From Rheum nobile (taxonomy: Eukaryota; Streptophyta; Magnoliopsida; Caryophyllales; Polygonaceae): DNA of 64,000 nt. Location of the stretch: NCBI GenBank assembly GCA_027886185.1, contig WOAB01000527.1, forward strand, positions 124,001-188,000. The letters are read 5' to 3'. The notes under the pieces were generated by a model, which did not search any database, was not told the DNA's origin, and saw only the letters and a list, made by a program, of their open reading frames with translations. The position numbers and the translations under genes were made by a program. Shown in pieces: positions 11,621 to 21,423 of this stretch; position 1 is the stretch's first letter, and every line of letters starts with the position of its first letter.

Positions 11621-12635
11621 ATGGATTCCTTCGTGTCTCAGCTTAGGGGTAAGAAGGGCGCCGAGTTAGCTTCGCCACCTCAGCCCGAGCTTGTTTTCCC
11701 CGTCCTTTTGAGTTGTACACAAGTTGGGGAGCCAAGTAGCCCATCAGAGGAGGTGAAGACCGTCCTCATGGAGTCGGTAGTACTGATATCCGACCGGGAG
11801 GAGGATCCCGATGAGGATCCAGAGGAAGACCTCGAGGAGTACTATTACGACTCGGATGGTCTGGAGCACCTGCTTGTTGATAGTGAAGACCCGGGAATGT
11901 AGTTCATTTTCCCGAGTCCGGAGATTCCACCATTTCAGGAGTACGCACCATTGTCCCTTGCTGCATGGGAGGCACTTGGTATGCCCGATGATGAGAGGGT
12001 GGAGTATGAGCCTTTGGATGCGCCAGTGGGTCCGCATCCTACTCATATACCTAGAGAGCTTGTGATGAGCCCTGCGTCTCGTCATGCGCACAACCAGAGT
12101 GAGATGGCTTCCGCCGAGGCTCGTCACCATGTGGAGCTAATGACTGAGCGTGCTCGTATGCAGGCAAGGCTATGGGAATCGATGGATGCTCCGATGGGAG
12201 GTTCTGACCCAACATGCCAGGCCTAGGCCCCGAGTGCTAGTAGAGCGCATGGAGGAGTGGACTAAATCGTTGTACAATATGGAGGAGAGGACTTACGAGA
12301 CTGAGCTCGGTCTCTCCCGTATGTTGGGTGACGTCCGTGAGCTCCAGGAGTACATCAGGCAGGCCAAGCTGCTACTCAACCGACATTACGAGGTAAATAG
12401 GGTTGATTTTCAGCCAGGGTTCCTAGAGGAGTTTTGCTACCCACCTATACCCGGGGAAGGGCCGAGTGTTCCTGTGCCCAGAGCGGGACCAAGTATGCCG
12501 ATACCTAGGGAGGAGCCATGTGTTCTGGGTCCTAGTAACTTGAGGAGGTCGACGCTGGAACCCGAGAATGGACCACTTCCAAAGAGAAGGTGTCAAAGGT
12601 CTGACGTGTACAGGAATTTCTTCAAGGCACCTTGA
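11621..12635 (+). pseudogene. Extra ORF between 5' LTR and gag (Tekay)
   Basis: A roughly 335-residue reading frame precedes gag. It starts at ATG 11621, is interrupted by TAG at 11900-11902 and resumes in the same frame (EYAPLSLAAWEALGMPDDER). It then shifts by one base near 12215 into the frame that runs to 12635. The N-terminal third is very acidic (DREEDPDEDPEEDLEEYYY). The middle, rich in Ala, Glu, Arg and Met, looks helical or coiled-coil. The C-terminus has Pro repeats (GPSVPVPRAGPSMPIPRE) and a basic patch KRRCQRSD. I recognise no domain. Its length and its continuity across two lesions argue for a real accessory ORF rather than chance; function unknown. Confidence 0.55.
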
Positions 12636-12886
12636 GAGGAACAGTAGCATGTCTTAGTGATTCTCTTTTCTAGTTATTTTTTTTTCGTTGTCTTAGAGCC
12701 TTAGTCTCCTAGCAATTTTGTCCTATCGTTTAGGAAGACTATTGTAAACTTATCGAACATGGTTTCAGTTCATTTCATCAATAAAGTTTGCCAGTTTGAT
12801 CTACTTTGAATCAAGTTCATATGTTGTGCAGAATCAAAGTGTGATATTAATGTTGTGAAATACTTGATTAATTGATCGGTAAACAG

Positions 12887-14068
12887 ATGGTGAACACAAG
12901 AAACACAATCCGTGCTGGTGCTGGGCCGAGTAACAATCCAAGGCGGAATCTGAGGAATGCCATTAATCAAGGGGATGAGAGTGAGTCTGTCTCTCAGAAT
13001 AACCCCGTAGGCAGTGGCCAAGTTCCGGCTAATCCCCAGGTGGTGTTCGACGCTGCGGCCATAAAGGCCATTCGGGGGATCGTTATGCAAGCGGTCACCG
13101 AGATAATTCGGCCAGTTGCACCACAAGCACAAGATGTTCCGGTTCCTCAGGTTATCCCTGAATTTGAGGAGCCAGCGGTTCATGTACCTCAGGTTGATGC
13201 CGTCAGGAACAGAGGGAACTATGGTCGAGCTCTGAAGGCCATTAGCTCAATGAGGCCTGACAGCTATGACGGTACTGGAGAACCCGTCAAGGTGGCATAT
13301 TGGTTCTCGCATATGGAGCGGTTGTTTAGGAACGTCGATTGCACTGAGGCTAAGAATGTGCACATTGCTTCCCTTCAACTAAAGGAGGTGGCTAGCGAAT
13401 GGTGGGAGAGCACTAGTCTAGCTGATCATCCCGGGTTGAACTGGGGTATGTTTAAGACAAAAATGACTGACCGTTTCTTTTCCCATGCTATGAGGGAGGA
13501 GAAGCTTAAGGAGTTCCTTTACCCTAAGACGTATGGGTTGAAGGTGACTGAGCTAGCTGCAAAGTTCAATCATCTGTTGCAATATGTTGGTTCGGAAGTG
13601 TCGAGTGAGGAGCAGAAGATCTGGCATTTCCACGAGTGGATGAACCCAGACATCAAGCCGTTGATGGTGCGCCATGGATGCCCTACTCTGGAGCAGTATG
13701 TGGACGCCGCCTATAAATTGGAGGTGACTCTGGAAGAGTCAGTGAAGAAGCGCAATCGCCAGAGACCAGCGCAGAGCCAGCCTCAGGCTAGTGGGTTTAA
13801 ACGACCCGCGCCATCGTCGCATTTTGCCAAGTCTAGCCGGGCTAGAACTGAGGTGACGCAGTCGGGTCCTACTCAACGCTCGGGCCAGGGCAAGAACCCG
13901 ATTCAGTGCTATAATTGCGGAACGCCGGGGCACAAGAGCAACGAGTGTCCGAAGGACAAGAGGACGTGTTTTGCATGCGGTAAGGAGGGGCACTTGCAAA
14001 CGTTTTGTCCTCAAAAGAGGCAAAAGGGGGCTGAGTCGCAACAAGGGTCTGTTAGCCATAACAACTGA
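12887..14068 (+). CDS. gag: Tekay gag (capsid and nucleocapsid)
   Basis: This 393-codon frame starts at ATG 12887 (VNTRNTIRAGAGPSN); an in-frame upstream TTG is less likely. The retrotransposon gag core is at about residues 115-260, with SYDGTGEPVKVAYWFSHMER, ASEWWES and EFLYPKTYGLKV. A basic linker leads to two CCHC zinc knuckles near the C-terminus: CYNCGTPGHKSNEC and CFACGKEGHLQTFC. Gag forms the cytoplasmic particle and binds RNA. The frame ends at TGA 14066-14068, but the same frame continues straight into protease. The stop may be a CGA-to-TGA change that split an originally fused gag-pol, or a natural boundary. Confidence 0.88.
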   Translation: MVNTRNTIRAGAGPSNNPRRNLRNAINQGDESESVSQNNPVGSGQVPANPQVVFDAAAIKAIRGIVMQAVTEIIRPVAPQAQDVPVPQVIPEFEEPAVHVPQVDAVRNRGNYGRALKAISSMRPDSYDGTGEPVKVAYWFSHMERLFRNVDCTEAKNVHIASLQLKEVASEWWESTSLADHPGLNWGMFKTKMTDRFFSHAMREEKLKEFLYPKTYGLKVTELAAKFNHLLQYVGSEVSSEEQKIWHFHEWMNPDIKPLMVRHGCPTLEQYVDAAYKLEVTLEESVKKRNRQRPAQSQPQASGFKRPAPSSHFAKSSRARTEVTQSGPTQRSGQGKNPIQCYNCGTPGHKSNECPKDKRTCFACGKEGHLQTFCPQKRQKGAESQQGSVSHNN

Positions 14069-14662
14069 CCCCGATTCAGGCCTGTAGAGACCCCTAGTCC
14101 TTCAATGCAGACGACTTCTCAGAACAAGGGGAAAGCCCCAGCTACTTCCGGAGGTCAAGGTCAGCGGCTGTTTGAGATGCGCGAGGCTGACGAACCAAAT
14201 GCTCTAATTGCTCAATGTACTCTATACCTCCATTCTACATCTGTGTGCATATTGTTTGATTCGGGTGCCACTCATTCTTTTATTTCGGAGAACTGTGTGG
14301 GTAAGCTAGGCTTATTGTGCAATGAGACTTGCGAGCCATTTGTGGTAAACCTTCCAAATGGTGAACAACTAGTAGGGACCAAGCGTCTGTCAGAATTTCC
14401 AATTACTATTCAAGGTCGGAAGTTTGAAGCGGACTTGATCTGTATATCCATGGCTACATATGACATTATTCTCGGGATGGACTGGCTGACGCGTCATGGG
14501 GCGGTAATCGATTTTAGCTCAAGGACAGTGACCGTTTCATCTGGGGCCAGTTTGTATGCAAATTCAAGGGTCATAATGACGCTGATAATGGAAAGCTCAT
14601 CAATGCGATGGCTACATGTAAGCTACTTCGACAGGGTTGTGTCGGGTACCTGTGCTATCTAG
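14069..14662 (+). pseudogene. Tekay protease region of pol
   Basis: In the same frame as gag after the TGA. The retropepsin active site LFDSGATHSF is at about 14255-14285, followed by NLPNGEQL and the family-typical DIILGMDWL at about 14461-14490. The protease would cleave the gag-pol polyprotein. The frame is lost near 14580-14610: the following text (KLLRQGCVGYLCY) is readable only one frame over, so a single-base indel separates protease from RT. Confidence 0.85.
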
Positions 14663-15924
14663 ATAGGACCAAGAAGGATGAGACTTCAATTCACGATGTT
14701 CCTATCATATGCGAGTATCCGGATGTTTTTCCTGATGAGATTCCCGGTTTACCCCCGAATCGTGACGTGGAGTTCACTATTGATCTCGAGCCTAGAACCG
14801 CGCCGATTTCTAAAGCCCCTTATCGGATGGCTCCAGCGGAGATGCAGGAGTTGAAGAAGCAACTTGAGGACCTTCTTAATAAAGGGTATATAAGGCCGAG
14901 TGCATTGCCTTGGGGCGCTTCGGTCTTGTTTGTCAAGAAGAAGGATGGATTGTTCAGACTTTGTATCGACTATCGAGAGTTAAACAAGGTCACTATCAAT
15001 AATAAGTATCCATTGCCTAGAATAGATGATCTGTTGGATCAACTACAGGGAGAAAAAGTCTTTTCCAAGATCGATATGAGATATGGTTACCATCAGCTCA
15101 GGATTTGTGAGGAAGATATTCTGAGGACTGCATTCCGGACGAGATATGGACATTACGAGTTCGTAGTTATGCCATTTAGGATTACTAATGCTCTGATAGT
15201 CTTCATGGATTTGATGCATAGATGTTTCCACCAGTATCTGGATAAGTTCGTGGTGGTATTCATCGACGATATTCTGATCTATTCTCCGAGTGAAAAGGCT
15301 CACGAGGAGCATCTTCGAATCACCCTGTCAGTCCTTAGACAAAATCAGTTGTATGCAAAATTGTCTAAATGTGACTTCTCGATCAAAGAAGTGGCTTTCT
15401 TAGGCCATGTGATTAATGAAGATGGGGTAATGGTCGACCCTCAGAAGATCGAAGCGGTAGCCAACTGGAAGCGACCTCAGAACGTGAAGGAAGTGCGCAG
15501 TTTCTTGGGACTTGCAGGATATTACAGACGGTTCATGGAGGGATTTTCAAAGATTGCTCTACCCATGACCGGGTTGCTCCACAAGGTCCATAAGAAGTTA
15601 ATATGCGACGACAAGTGCGAGGCAAGTTTTCAGAAATTGAAAAAGTGTCTGACGTCCGCACCAGTTTTGGCACTACCGGAAGGAACTGATGATTATGTGG
15701 TCTATAGTGACGCTTCAAAGCATGGGTTAGGATGTGTATTGATGCAAAAGGGAAAGGTTATTGCATACGCATCTCGGCAGTTGAAGACCTATGAAGCAAA
15801 CTATCCGACGCATGATCTGGAGTTAGCGGCTGTGGTTTTCACGCTGAAGATCTGGAGACACTACCTCTATGGTGTTAGATGCCAGATCTTTACCGACCAC
15901 AAGATTCTCAAGTATGTGTTCACT
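14608..15924 (+). pseudogene. Tekay reverse transcriptase and RNase H
   Basis: RT motifs appear in order: DLEPRTAPISKAPYRMAP, FVKKKDGLFRLCIDYRELN, YPLPRIDDLLDQL, FSKIDMRYGYHQ, then the catalytic box VVFIDDILIYS (YxDD variant FIDD), FLGHVI, and RNase H text beginning YVVYSDASKHGLGC. The conserved PFGLTNAP-type motif is degraded to PFRITNAL. The frame ends at TAG 15925-15927, where relatives have Gln before KELNMRQRRW, so RNase H is cut short and continues in frame downstream. It copies element RNA into DNA; this copy is defective. Confidence 0.92.
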
Positions 15925-15927
15925 TAG

Positions 15928-16329
15928 AAGGAGTTGAATATGAGACAACGTCGTTGGTTGGAGCTACTCAAGGACTACGACATCGAGTTGCTGTACCATC
16001 CGGACAAGGCTAACATGGTAGTCGATGCATTGAGCCGGAAGACGCCGCATGAGACCGTAGTAGATCTGCTCACTACTCAAACCAAACTGCACCAAGGATT
16101 GTGCGAGATTGATGTCTTGTATGATCAGCGTCGAGGATGCCTGAGTATGTTGGAGATTCAGGCTACGCTGCTAGATCAGATCAAGGAGAAGCAGGTTGAT
16201 GATGTGATCTTAGTGAAGTTAAGCAGTGAAGTGATGGATGGGAAAGCTCCCGGATTCGTGATTCAAGATGATGGATCACTCTAGTTTCAAAACCGGATTT
16301 GTGTGCCTGACGTAGATGGCCTTCGCTAG
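15928..16329 (+). pseudogene. Tekay RNase H tail and linker
   Basis: Same frame after the TAG at 15925. It opens with KELNMRQRRWLELLKDYD, the RNase H end, then the landmark NMVVDALSRK. The rest is the variable RNase H-integrase linker. TAG stops lie at 16282-16284 and 16327-16329, both in the frame that continues into integrase. These nonsense changes cut the polyprotein without shifting frame. Confidence 0.85.
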
Positions 16330-17607
16330 TTGGTAATAAAGGAGGCCCATTCGTCAGCCTACTCTGTACATCCAGGATCCAGTAAGATATACAAAGACCT
16401 CAGAAATAAATTCCGGTGGCCCAATATGAAGTGGGACGTAGCAGAATTTGTGGCAAAATGCTTGACTTGCCAAAAGGTCAAGATAGAACACCGTAGACCA
16501 GGTGGTGAATTGCAACCTCTCCCAGTGCTAGAATGGAAGTGGGAGGATATTGCTATGGATTTCGTCACGGGGTTGCCGAAGACTTAGAGTCAGAAGGATG
16601 CCATATGGGTGATCATTGACCGGCTCACGAAGAGTGCTCATTTCATGGCCATCAAGTCAACATGGGGGACCCAAAGGCTATCAGAATTTTTCCTACACGA
16701 GATTGTCCGTTTGCATCGTACGCCAAAAACCATTGTATCGGATCATGATGGCCGATTCATGTCGAGATTCTGGAAGGAACTCCACAAGGCCATGGGAACT
16801 GAGTTGAGGTTTAGTATTGCGTTTCATCCTCAGACGGATGGAAAGTCTAAGAGGACCATCCAGACACTGGAGGATATGCTGAGAGCTTGTGTACTAGATC
16901 GTTCGACCAGCTGGGAGAACAACTTAAGTCTGATTGAATTCACGTACAACAATAGCTGGCATTCTGCCATCAAGATGGCTCCATTTGAGGCTTTGTACGG
17001 TCGAAAGTGCAGATCTCCGATTTGTTGGGATGAAAATGCCGACAAGATTATACTCGAACCGGAGTTAGTCGAAAGGACTGCCTCGGATATTGCCTTGATC
17101 GGGCAGAGGATGCTTATAGCTCAGAGTCGACAGAAATCCTATGCTGACCTGAAGCGCAGGAATGTCGAGTTTGTGGTTGGTGACAAGGTGTTTGTCAGGG
17201 TGTTGTCATCTAAGGGTGTGTTTAGGTTCGGCAAGCATGGGAAGCTCAACCCTCGCTACGTGGGACCGTTTGAGATCCTTGACAGAGTTGGATCTCTAGC
17301 ATACCGTTTAGCATTGCCGTCGTCGGCGCATCCAGTGCATAACGTGTTCCACGAGTCTCTGCTAAGGAAGTACGTGCCAGATGTGTCTCATGTGCTGAGT
17401 TATGAGGACATCGAGATTCAGGCAAATGGTACCTACGAGGAGAGACCTGTGCGTATTCTTGAACGCCGCGAGAAGCACTTGAGGAACAAGGTGGTACCAT
17501 TAGTGTGGATCCTCTGGTCCAAGTCAGGATCTGAGGAGGTAACTTGGGAGACCTGGGAGACTGAGGCTGATATGCTTAGTCGTTTTCCCGAGCTGTTTTC
17601 GGCCTAG
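16330..17607 (+). pseudogene. Tekay integrase with C-terminal chromodomain
   Basis: The N-terminal HHCC-type region (HSSAYSVHPGSSKIY ... CLTCQKVK) is at 16345-16480. TAG 16585-16587 interrupts it just before the catalytic core. The core keeps the first Asp (IIDRLTKSAHF) and second Asp (VSDHDGRF). The third catalytic residue is changed: HPQTDGKSKRTIQ has Lys where the DDE Glu belongs. The GPF/Y-like region (PRYVGPFEILDRVG) follows at 17245-17290. A chromodomain-like end (ERPVRILERREKHLRNK ... EEVTWETWETEADM) finishes at TAG 17605-17607. In relatives the chromodomain helps target integration to heterochromatin. Confidence 0.92.
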
Positions 17608-17627
17608 TTTCGGGGTCGATTTTTTTT

Positions 17628-17640
17628 AAGGGGGAGGTAT
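17628..17640 (+). other. Polypurine tract of the Tekay element
   Basis: AAGGGGGAGG followed by TAT immediately precedes the 3' LTR start. It is the expected primer site for plus-strand DNA synthesis. Confidence 0.85.
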
Positions 17641-19907
17641 TGTAATAACCCCTAAAAGTCCTGAATTGTCGTTTTGTATGAAAGACATAATGGGCAATTT
17701 CTGTAACCTCTGTAATCTCTGTAATAACTCTCTTGAACATAATAATATACGTTTAGTGTGTATTGAGTCTTAGATTATTTTTAGAAATGCTAAAAATAAA
17801 GATCTAGCAAAGACCGCGAGCGAGACCCGCGACCAAAGGCCAAAAGAGGCGATCGCGGCTGTTCTACGACCGCGGATTTTCCCAGGAACCATCCGCGACC
17901 GCGGATCCATTTCCGCGACCGCGGATCGTTGATTCGTCTTCTTCGTCGTTCTTATCCGAACACACCGATTCAGATTTCTACACGTTTTTAAACATACGCC
18001 GGTAAGGGAATTCGAGGCGTTTGGGTTGCTCGGCATTGGACTCCCCTTACGCTATAAATAGGGGCCTCCCATCACCGAATTTCTTCATCCACAGCTCTAA
18101 CAATCTCTCTCTCTCTCTCGTTTTAGTGTTTCGCCGGGGTTTTTGAGTTCGTCGGAGCCTCGTCGGAGTTGTTGGTGGTCGCCGGAGGTGCCTTGGGAAG
18201 CCTTGAAGTGGTGGTATTCGCGGTGTTGCAGTACTTGTCATCGTCGTCATTGTTGGTAAGCTCGATCGCCTCCAAAGCCATCGTCGAAAGGGAGAACCGC
18301 GACCGCGGGGATGAATTCCGCGACCGCGGCTCTGCCCAGAATTCCGCGACCGCAGATGTACAAACCGCGCACGCGGCTTGCTCTAGCAAGAGCGATCGTG
18401 GCTTGGACAACCACGGCCACGGCTTAGGCTTGCTTCCTTTCGTTCGTATTGTTTAATTACCCTCATTCCGTTCATATCGAATCTAACTTAGGGTTCCGTC
18501 TTTTGTCTCGACATCGTCGTAGGAATCCGTATTCAGATTCCAGTCTCCAGATACTCGGAACCCGACATCTTCGTTCGTCTAGATTAAGGCAAGTGGCGGT
18601 TCGCTCTTGCTTATCATTCCACATTTCCTTTAGTTATCAATTACTTTTGATTGTTAATTAAATTGGAATGAAATGTTGTTTTCGTTTGGGAACAAATTTT
18701 AATAATAATGTGTTAAAATATGATTCTATAATAGGTTGTATATATTGCTAGAAACAACGCTATTATACATGATATTACCATGATGGTATTGGTGTGGACT
18801 TATGTATGAACTTACATGTGTAGTTAGACGAGTATTCATAGGAACGCTATATACCTTGTGAGGTCTAGTCGTTTCTTTATAACTGGTATTAGGAGGATTT
18901 TGCCCTAGTACTTTATGGTCATGATTGTACCCTTATTCAGGGTAGGTGCACACAGCTGGTGCCGACAATCAGGATTAATTCCCAAGATATCTCTCATGTC
19001 GAGATGATTAATATTAAAAGCTTTAACGTGAATATACGTGTTGGAATTAAATAAGATAAGTGCGGTTATGCACATAATTAATGAACCTTCGGGCGAGAAA
19101 TACAACTTGGAACCCGCCCAGACTTCGGTTAGAGTAAGTCTTCTTTCTAATCTGGATTCGCATTGCACGGTGAGGTTGGTCGTGGACCCAAATGATCAAG
19201 TCGTTTTAAAACGCTTGTGTGAAAACTATAAACGTTCCCAAACACTTGTCATACATTTCCGTAAGACTCAACTTCTTTGTAATCTTCTCTTCATACGTTT
19301 CCCATAAGACTCAATTCCTTTGGAGTCTTCTCTTGATCATTCCTTTTCTTATGTTTCTGTAGAAGTGTTGAGGTTCACTGTCGTCATCGGCTATTATTCG
19401 AAAAGCGACGGGTGTAACCTAACACGACTACTTAGAACCTTTTTATTTTGTACCCTTGCATATTATTTCATTAGACTAACCAACCGGTTTTATTCCTTTG
19501 CATGGTTGGCTGGTGTCATCCGTCTCATACGGCACATCAGGTAAACTTCCCTTTCCGTGAAGGCCAGAATTCGATGATGAGGGCAGATGATGGTTTAAGT
19601 GTTTTTTTTCCAAGGTTGAAGATCCTAGGCGTGAGATCGCTCAGATCGAAACCCTTCGTGGCGTTTATTAATTTTCAAAACTTCCGCTATATTAAACAAT
19701 TCTGTAATCGGTTTGTATTTGGTTTATCAAACAGTTGTAAGATCATGACGTTGGTTTGAATATTATTGGAGAAATTTTCATGATATTTAATACAATTTGT
19801 GTTGTTATGTATTTGTTATAAAATGAGTTAAGCCTTGGGTGACCCCAGACGTGTAATCTGAGGTCACTGGCGGTAATACTTTCAAAGGATTATTTGGGGG
19901 TGTTACA
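17641..19907 (+). repeat. 3' LTR of the Tekay element
   Basis: Starts TGTAATAACC after the polypurine tract and ends GGTGTTACA before the right TSD ATTAC. It is 2267 bp, with TATAAATA at 18053-18060 and CCGCGACCGCGG-type words at 17815-17930 and 18295-18380. Differences from the 5' copy are scattered throughout, so this is not a very recent insertion. Confidence 0.93.
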
Positions 19908-19944
19908 ATTACTGGGTCATACCAAACGAGTCCTAAGTGTAATT

Positions 19945-20850
19945 CAACATCTCCTAAAATTCAAATGCATATTACGATATATTAATTATATCCAATTTCA
20001 CATCTAGTTATTTACAAATTCAGATTAAGTTATATCCAATTGCACATCCTACAAGATCCAAATGCACTTTACATTATGTTCAAATGCACATCACAATATA
20101 CCCAAATGCACATATAGTTAAAAATGTACATCTAGTATAACCCACATGCACGTATAATCCAAATGCACATTTAGTTATATCCAATTGCACATCCTACAAA
20201 ATTCAATCAAATACACTGGTCGTTATAACCAAATGCACATACATAAGAAATCCAAATACACGTATAATCCAAATACACATCTACTTATATACAAATGCAC
20301 ATTTAGCTATATCGAATTGCACATCCAGTTATATACAAAGGCATATTCGGTTATATCCAATTGCACATCCTATAAAATACAAATGCACATCCTACAAAAT
20401 CCAAATGCACATCAAGTTATAACCAAATTCATATCATGTTATACCCAAATGCACATCACGTTATATCCAAATGCACATATAGTAAAAAAATGCACATCTA
20501 GTATAACGCAAATGCACGTATAATCCAAATGCACATCTAGTTATATACAAATGCACACTTAGTTATATCCAATTACACATTCTATAAAATCCAAATGCAG
20601 ATCACATTATAACTAAATGCACATACACAATAAATTCAAATGCACGATAATCCACAAATGCACATTAAGTTATATCCAATTGCACATCTAGTTACATACA
20701 AATGCACATTCAGTTATATCCAATTGCACATCTGGTTATATACAAATGCACATTCAATTATATCTAATTGCACATCCTACAAAATTCAAATGCACATCAC
20801 GTTATAACCAAATACACATCATGTTACAAGCAAATGCACATCTAGTATGT
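19945..20850. repeat. Degenerate tandem array of aaatgcacatc words
   Basis: About 900 bp made of diverged units near 20-25 bp, built from CCAAATGCACATC followed by AGTTATAT or CTACAAAAT. Dozens of copies are present, with no coding sense. Similar, sparser words fill 7860-8790 on the other side of the nested insertion, so both belong to the outer element. Unit length and spacing are irregular, unlike a satellite or CRISPR array. Confidence 0.75.
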
Positions 20851-21410
20851 GCTTTTTGAATTTTTAAGGCAAACACAAGTTGGTCCGAGAAAAAAATAAT
20901 TATGATTGAACTATATATGCATTTGTTTTATATAGTATGTGAATTATCAACTTTTAAGGCAAACACTAGTGGGTCGGGGGGAATAATCTCGATTGTACAC
21001 TATGTGCTTTTGTATTGTACAATATTTGCATTTGGGTGAACTATATGTGCATATGTAATTTTTTAAAAAACAACACAAGTTGGATGTAAAACAAATCGCC
21101 GGTCAATGCCAGAGACCCCCGATCAACTCATTTATATGAGTCATGTCCTTGGCACATGACTCATTTAAATGAATATTGGGCTTTGTGACAAATTGGCCTA
21201 TTTTCTTGAAGTTGCATTTAATTACCAAAATATCATCGTGTGACTGTTCTATTTCGATTCTACTTCAATTACAAAATTGTAATCGTACCAATTAATCCTT
21301 CATTTTTGTCCAATTAATATAAAGCGCACGTTTTCAGATCTGACGTTTGGGGATGGTTCTCAGGTAACCACCGTTCTAGCATGCGTTAGTTATCTCATAA
21401 GAAAAAAATA
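20851..21410. other. Right arm of the outer TIR element
   Basis: AT-rich arm with TCAACTCATTTATATG, GGCACATGACTC and CATTTAAATGAATATT at 21110-21165. These mirror left-arm motifs in inverted orientation. The arm ends with GGTTCTCAGGTAACC at about 21355 and a TATATATATA run. No gene is present. Confidence 0.45.
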
Positions 21411-21423
21411 CTATATATATATA

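Larger units (their letters stand above)
9084..19907 (+). mobile_element. Tekay-type (Del) chromovirus LTR retrotransposon
   Basis: This is a complete Ty3/Gypsy structure of 10.8 kb: LTRs 9084-11350 and 17641-19907, TSD ATTAC (9079-9083 and 19908-19912), tRNA-iMet primer-binding site, extra 5' ORF, gag, pol, chromodomain and polypurine tract. Domain order (protease, RT, RNase H, integrase) and the degenerate C-terminal chromodomain fit the Tekay/Del lineage. Coding capacity is lost through at least six in-frame stops, two frameshifts and a changed integrase catalytic residue. It inserted into a MITE that sits in another element. Confidence 0.93.
8793..19933. mobile_element. Harbinger-type MITE split by the Tekay element
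   Basis: The left end TGCCTTGTTTGGTTTGA follows TAA (8790-8792). The right end TCATACCAAACGAGTCC precedes TAA (19934-19936). The ends are imperfect inverted repeats around TTGTTTGGT, with a 3-bp TAA duplication, as in PIF/Harbinger (Tourist-like) MITEs. The MITE's own sequence is 8793-9083 plus 19913-19933, about 310 bp, and consists of ATTCC/GGAAT words. The Tekay element and its 5-bp TSD occupy the rest. A related MITE lies at 60939-61256. Confidence 0.7.
7541..21410. mobile_element. Outer TIR element rich in tgcacat repeats
   Basis: Left arm 7541-8792 and right arm 19934-21410 are halves of one element, split by the nested insertion 8793-19933. The left arm has an ordered set of motifs: CATTTAATTGAAAATG, GTGCCAAGCACA and AAATGAGTTGACCGGTCAAC (about 7690-7750). 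These reappear in reverse complement in the right arm as ATCAACTCATTTATATG, CTTGGCACATGACTC and CATTTAAATGAATATT (about 21110-21165). A second left-arm copy is at 8460-8570. Both outer ends abut TATATATATA. The interior is degenerate repeats of AAATGCACATC. The ends resemble Mutator-like elements (GGTGAGAAC, GGTTCTC). Without the inserts it is about 2.7 kb and codes for nothing. Confidence 0.45.

Noticed and set aside
19945..20850. CRISPR-like array
   Set aside because: Repeat units are diverged, spacing is irregular, there are no unique spacers and no cas genes, and the DNA is plainly plant.
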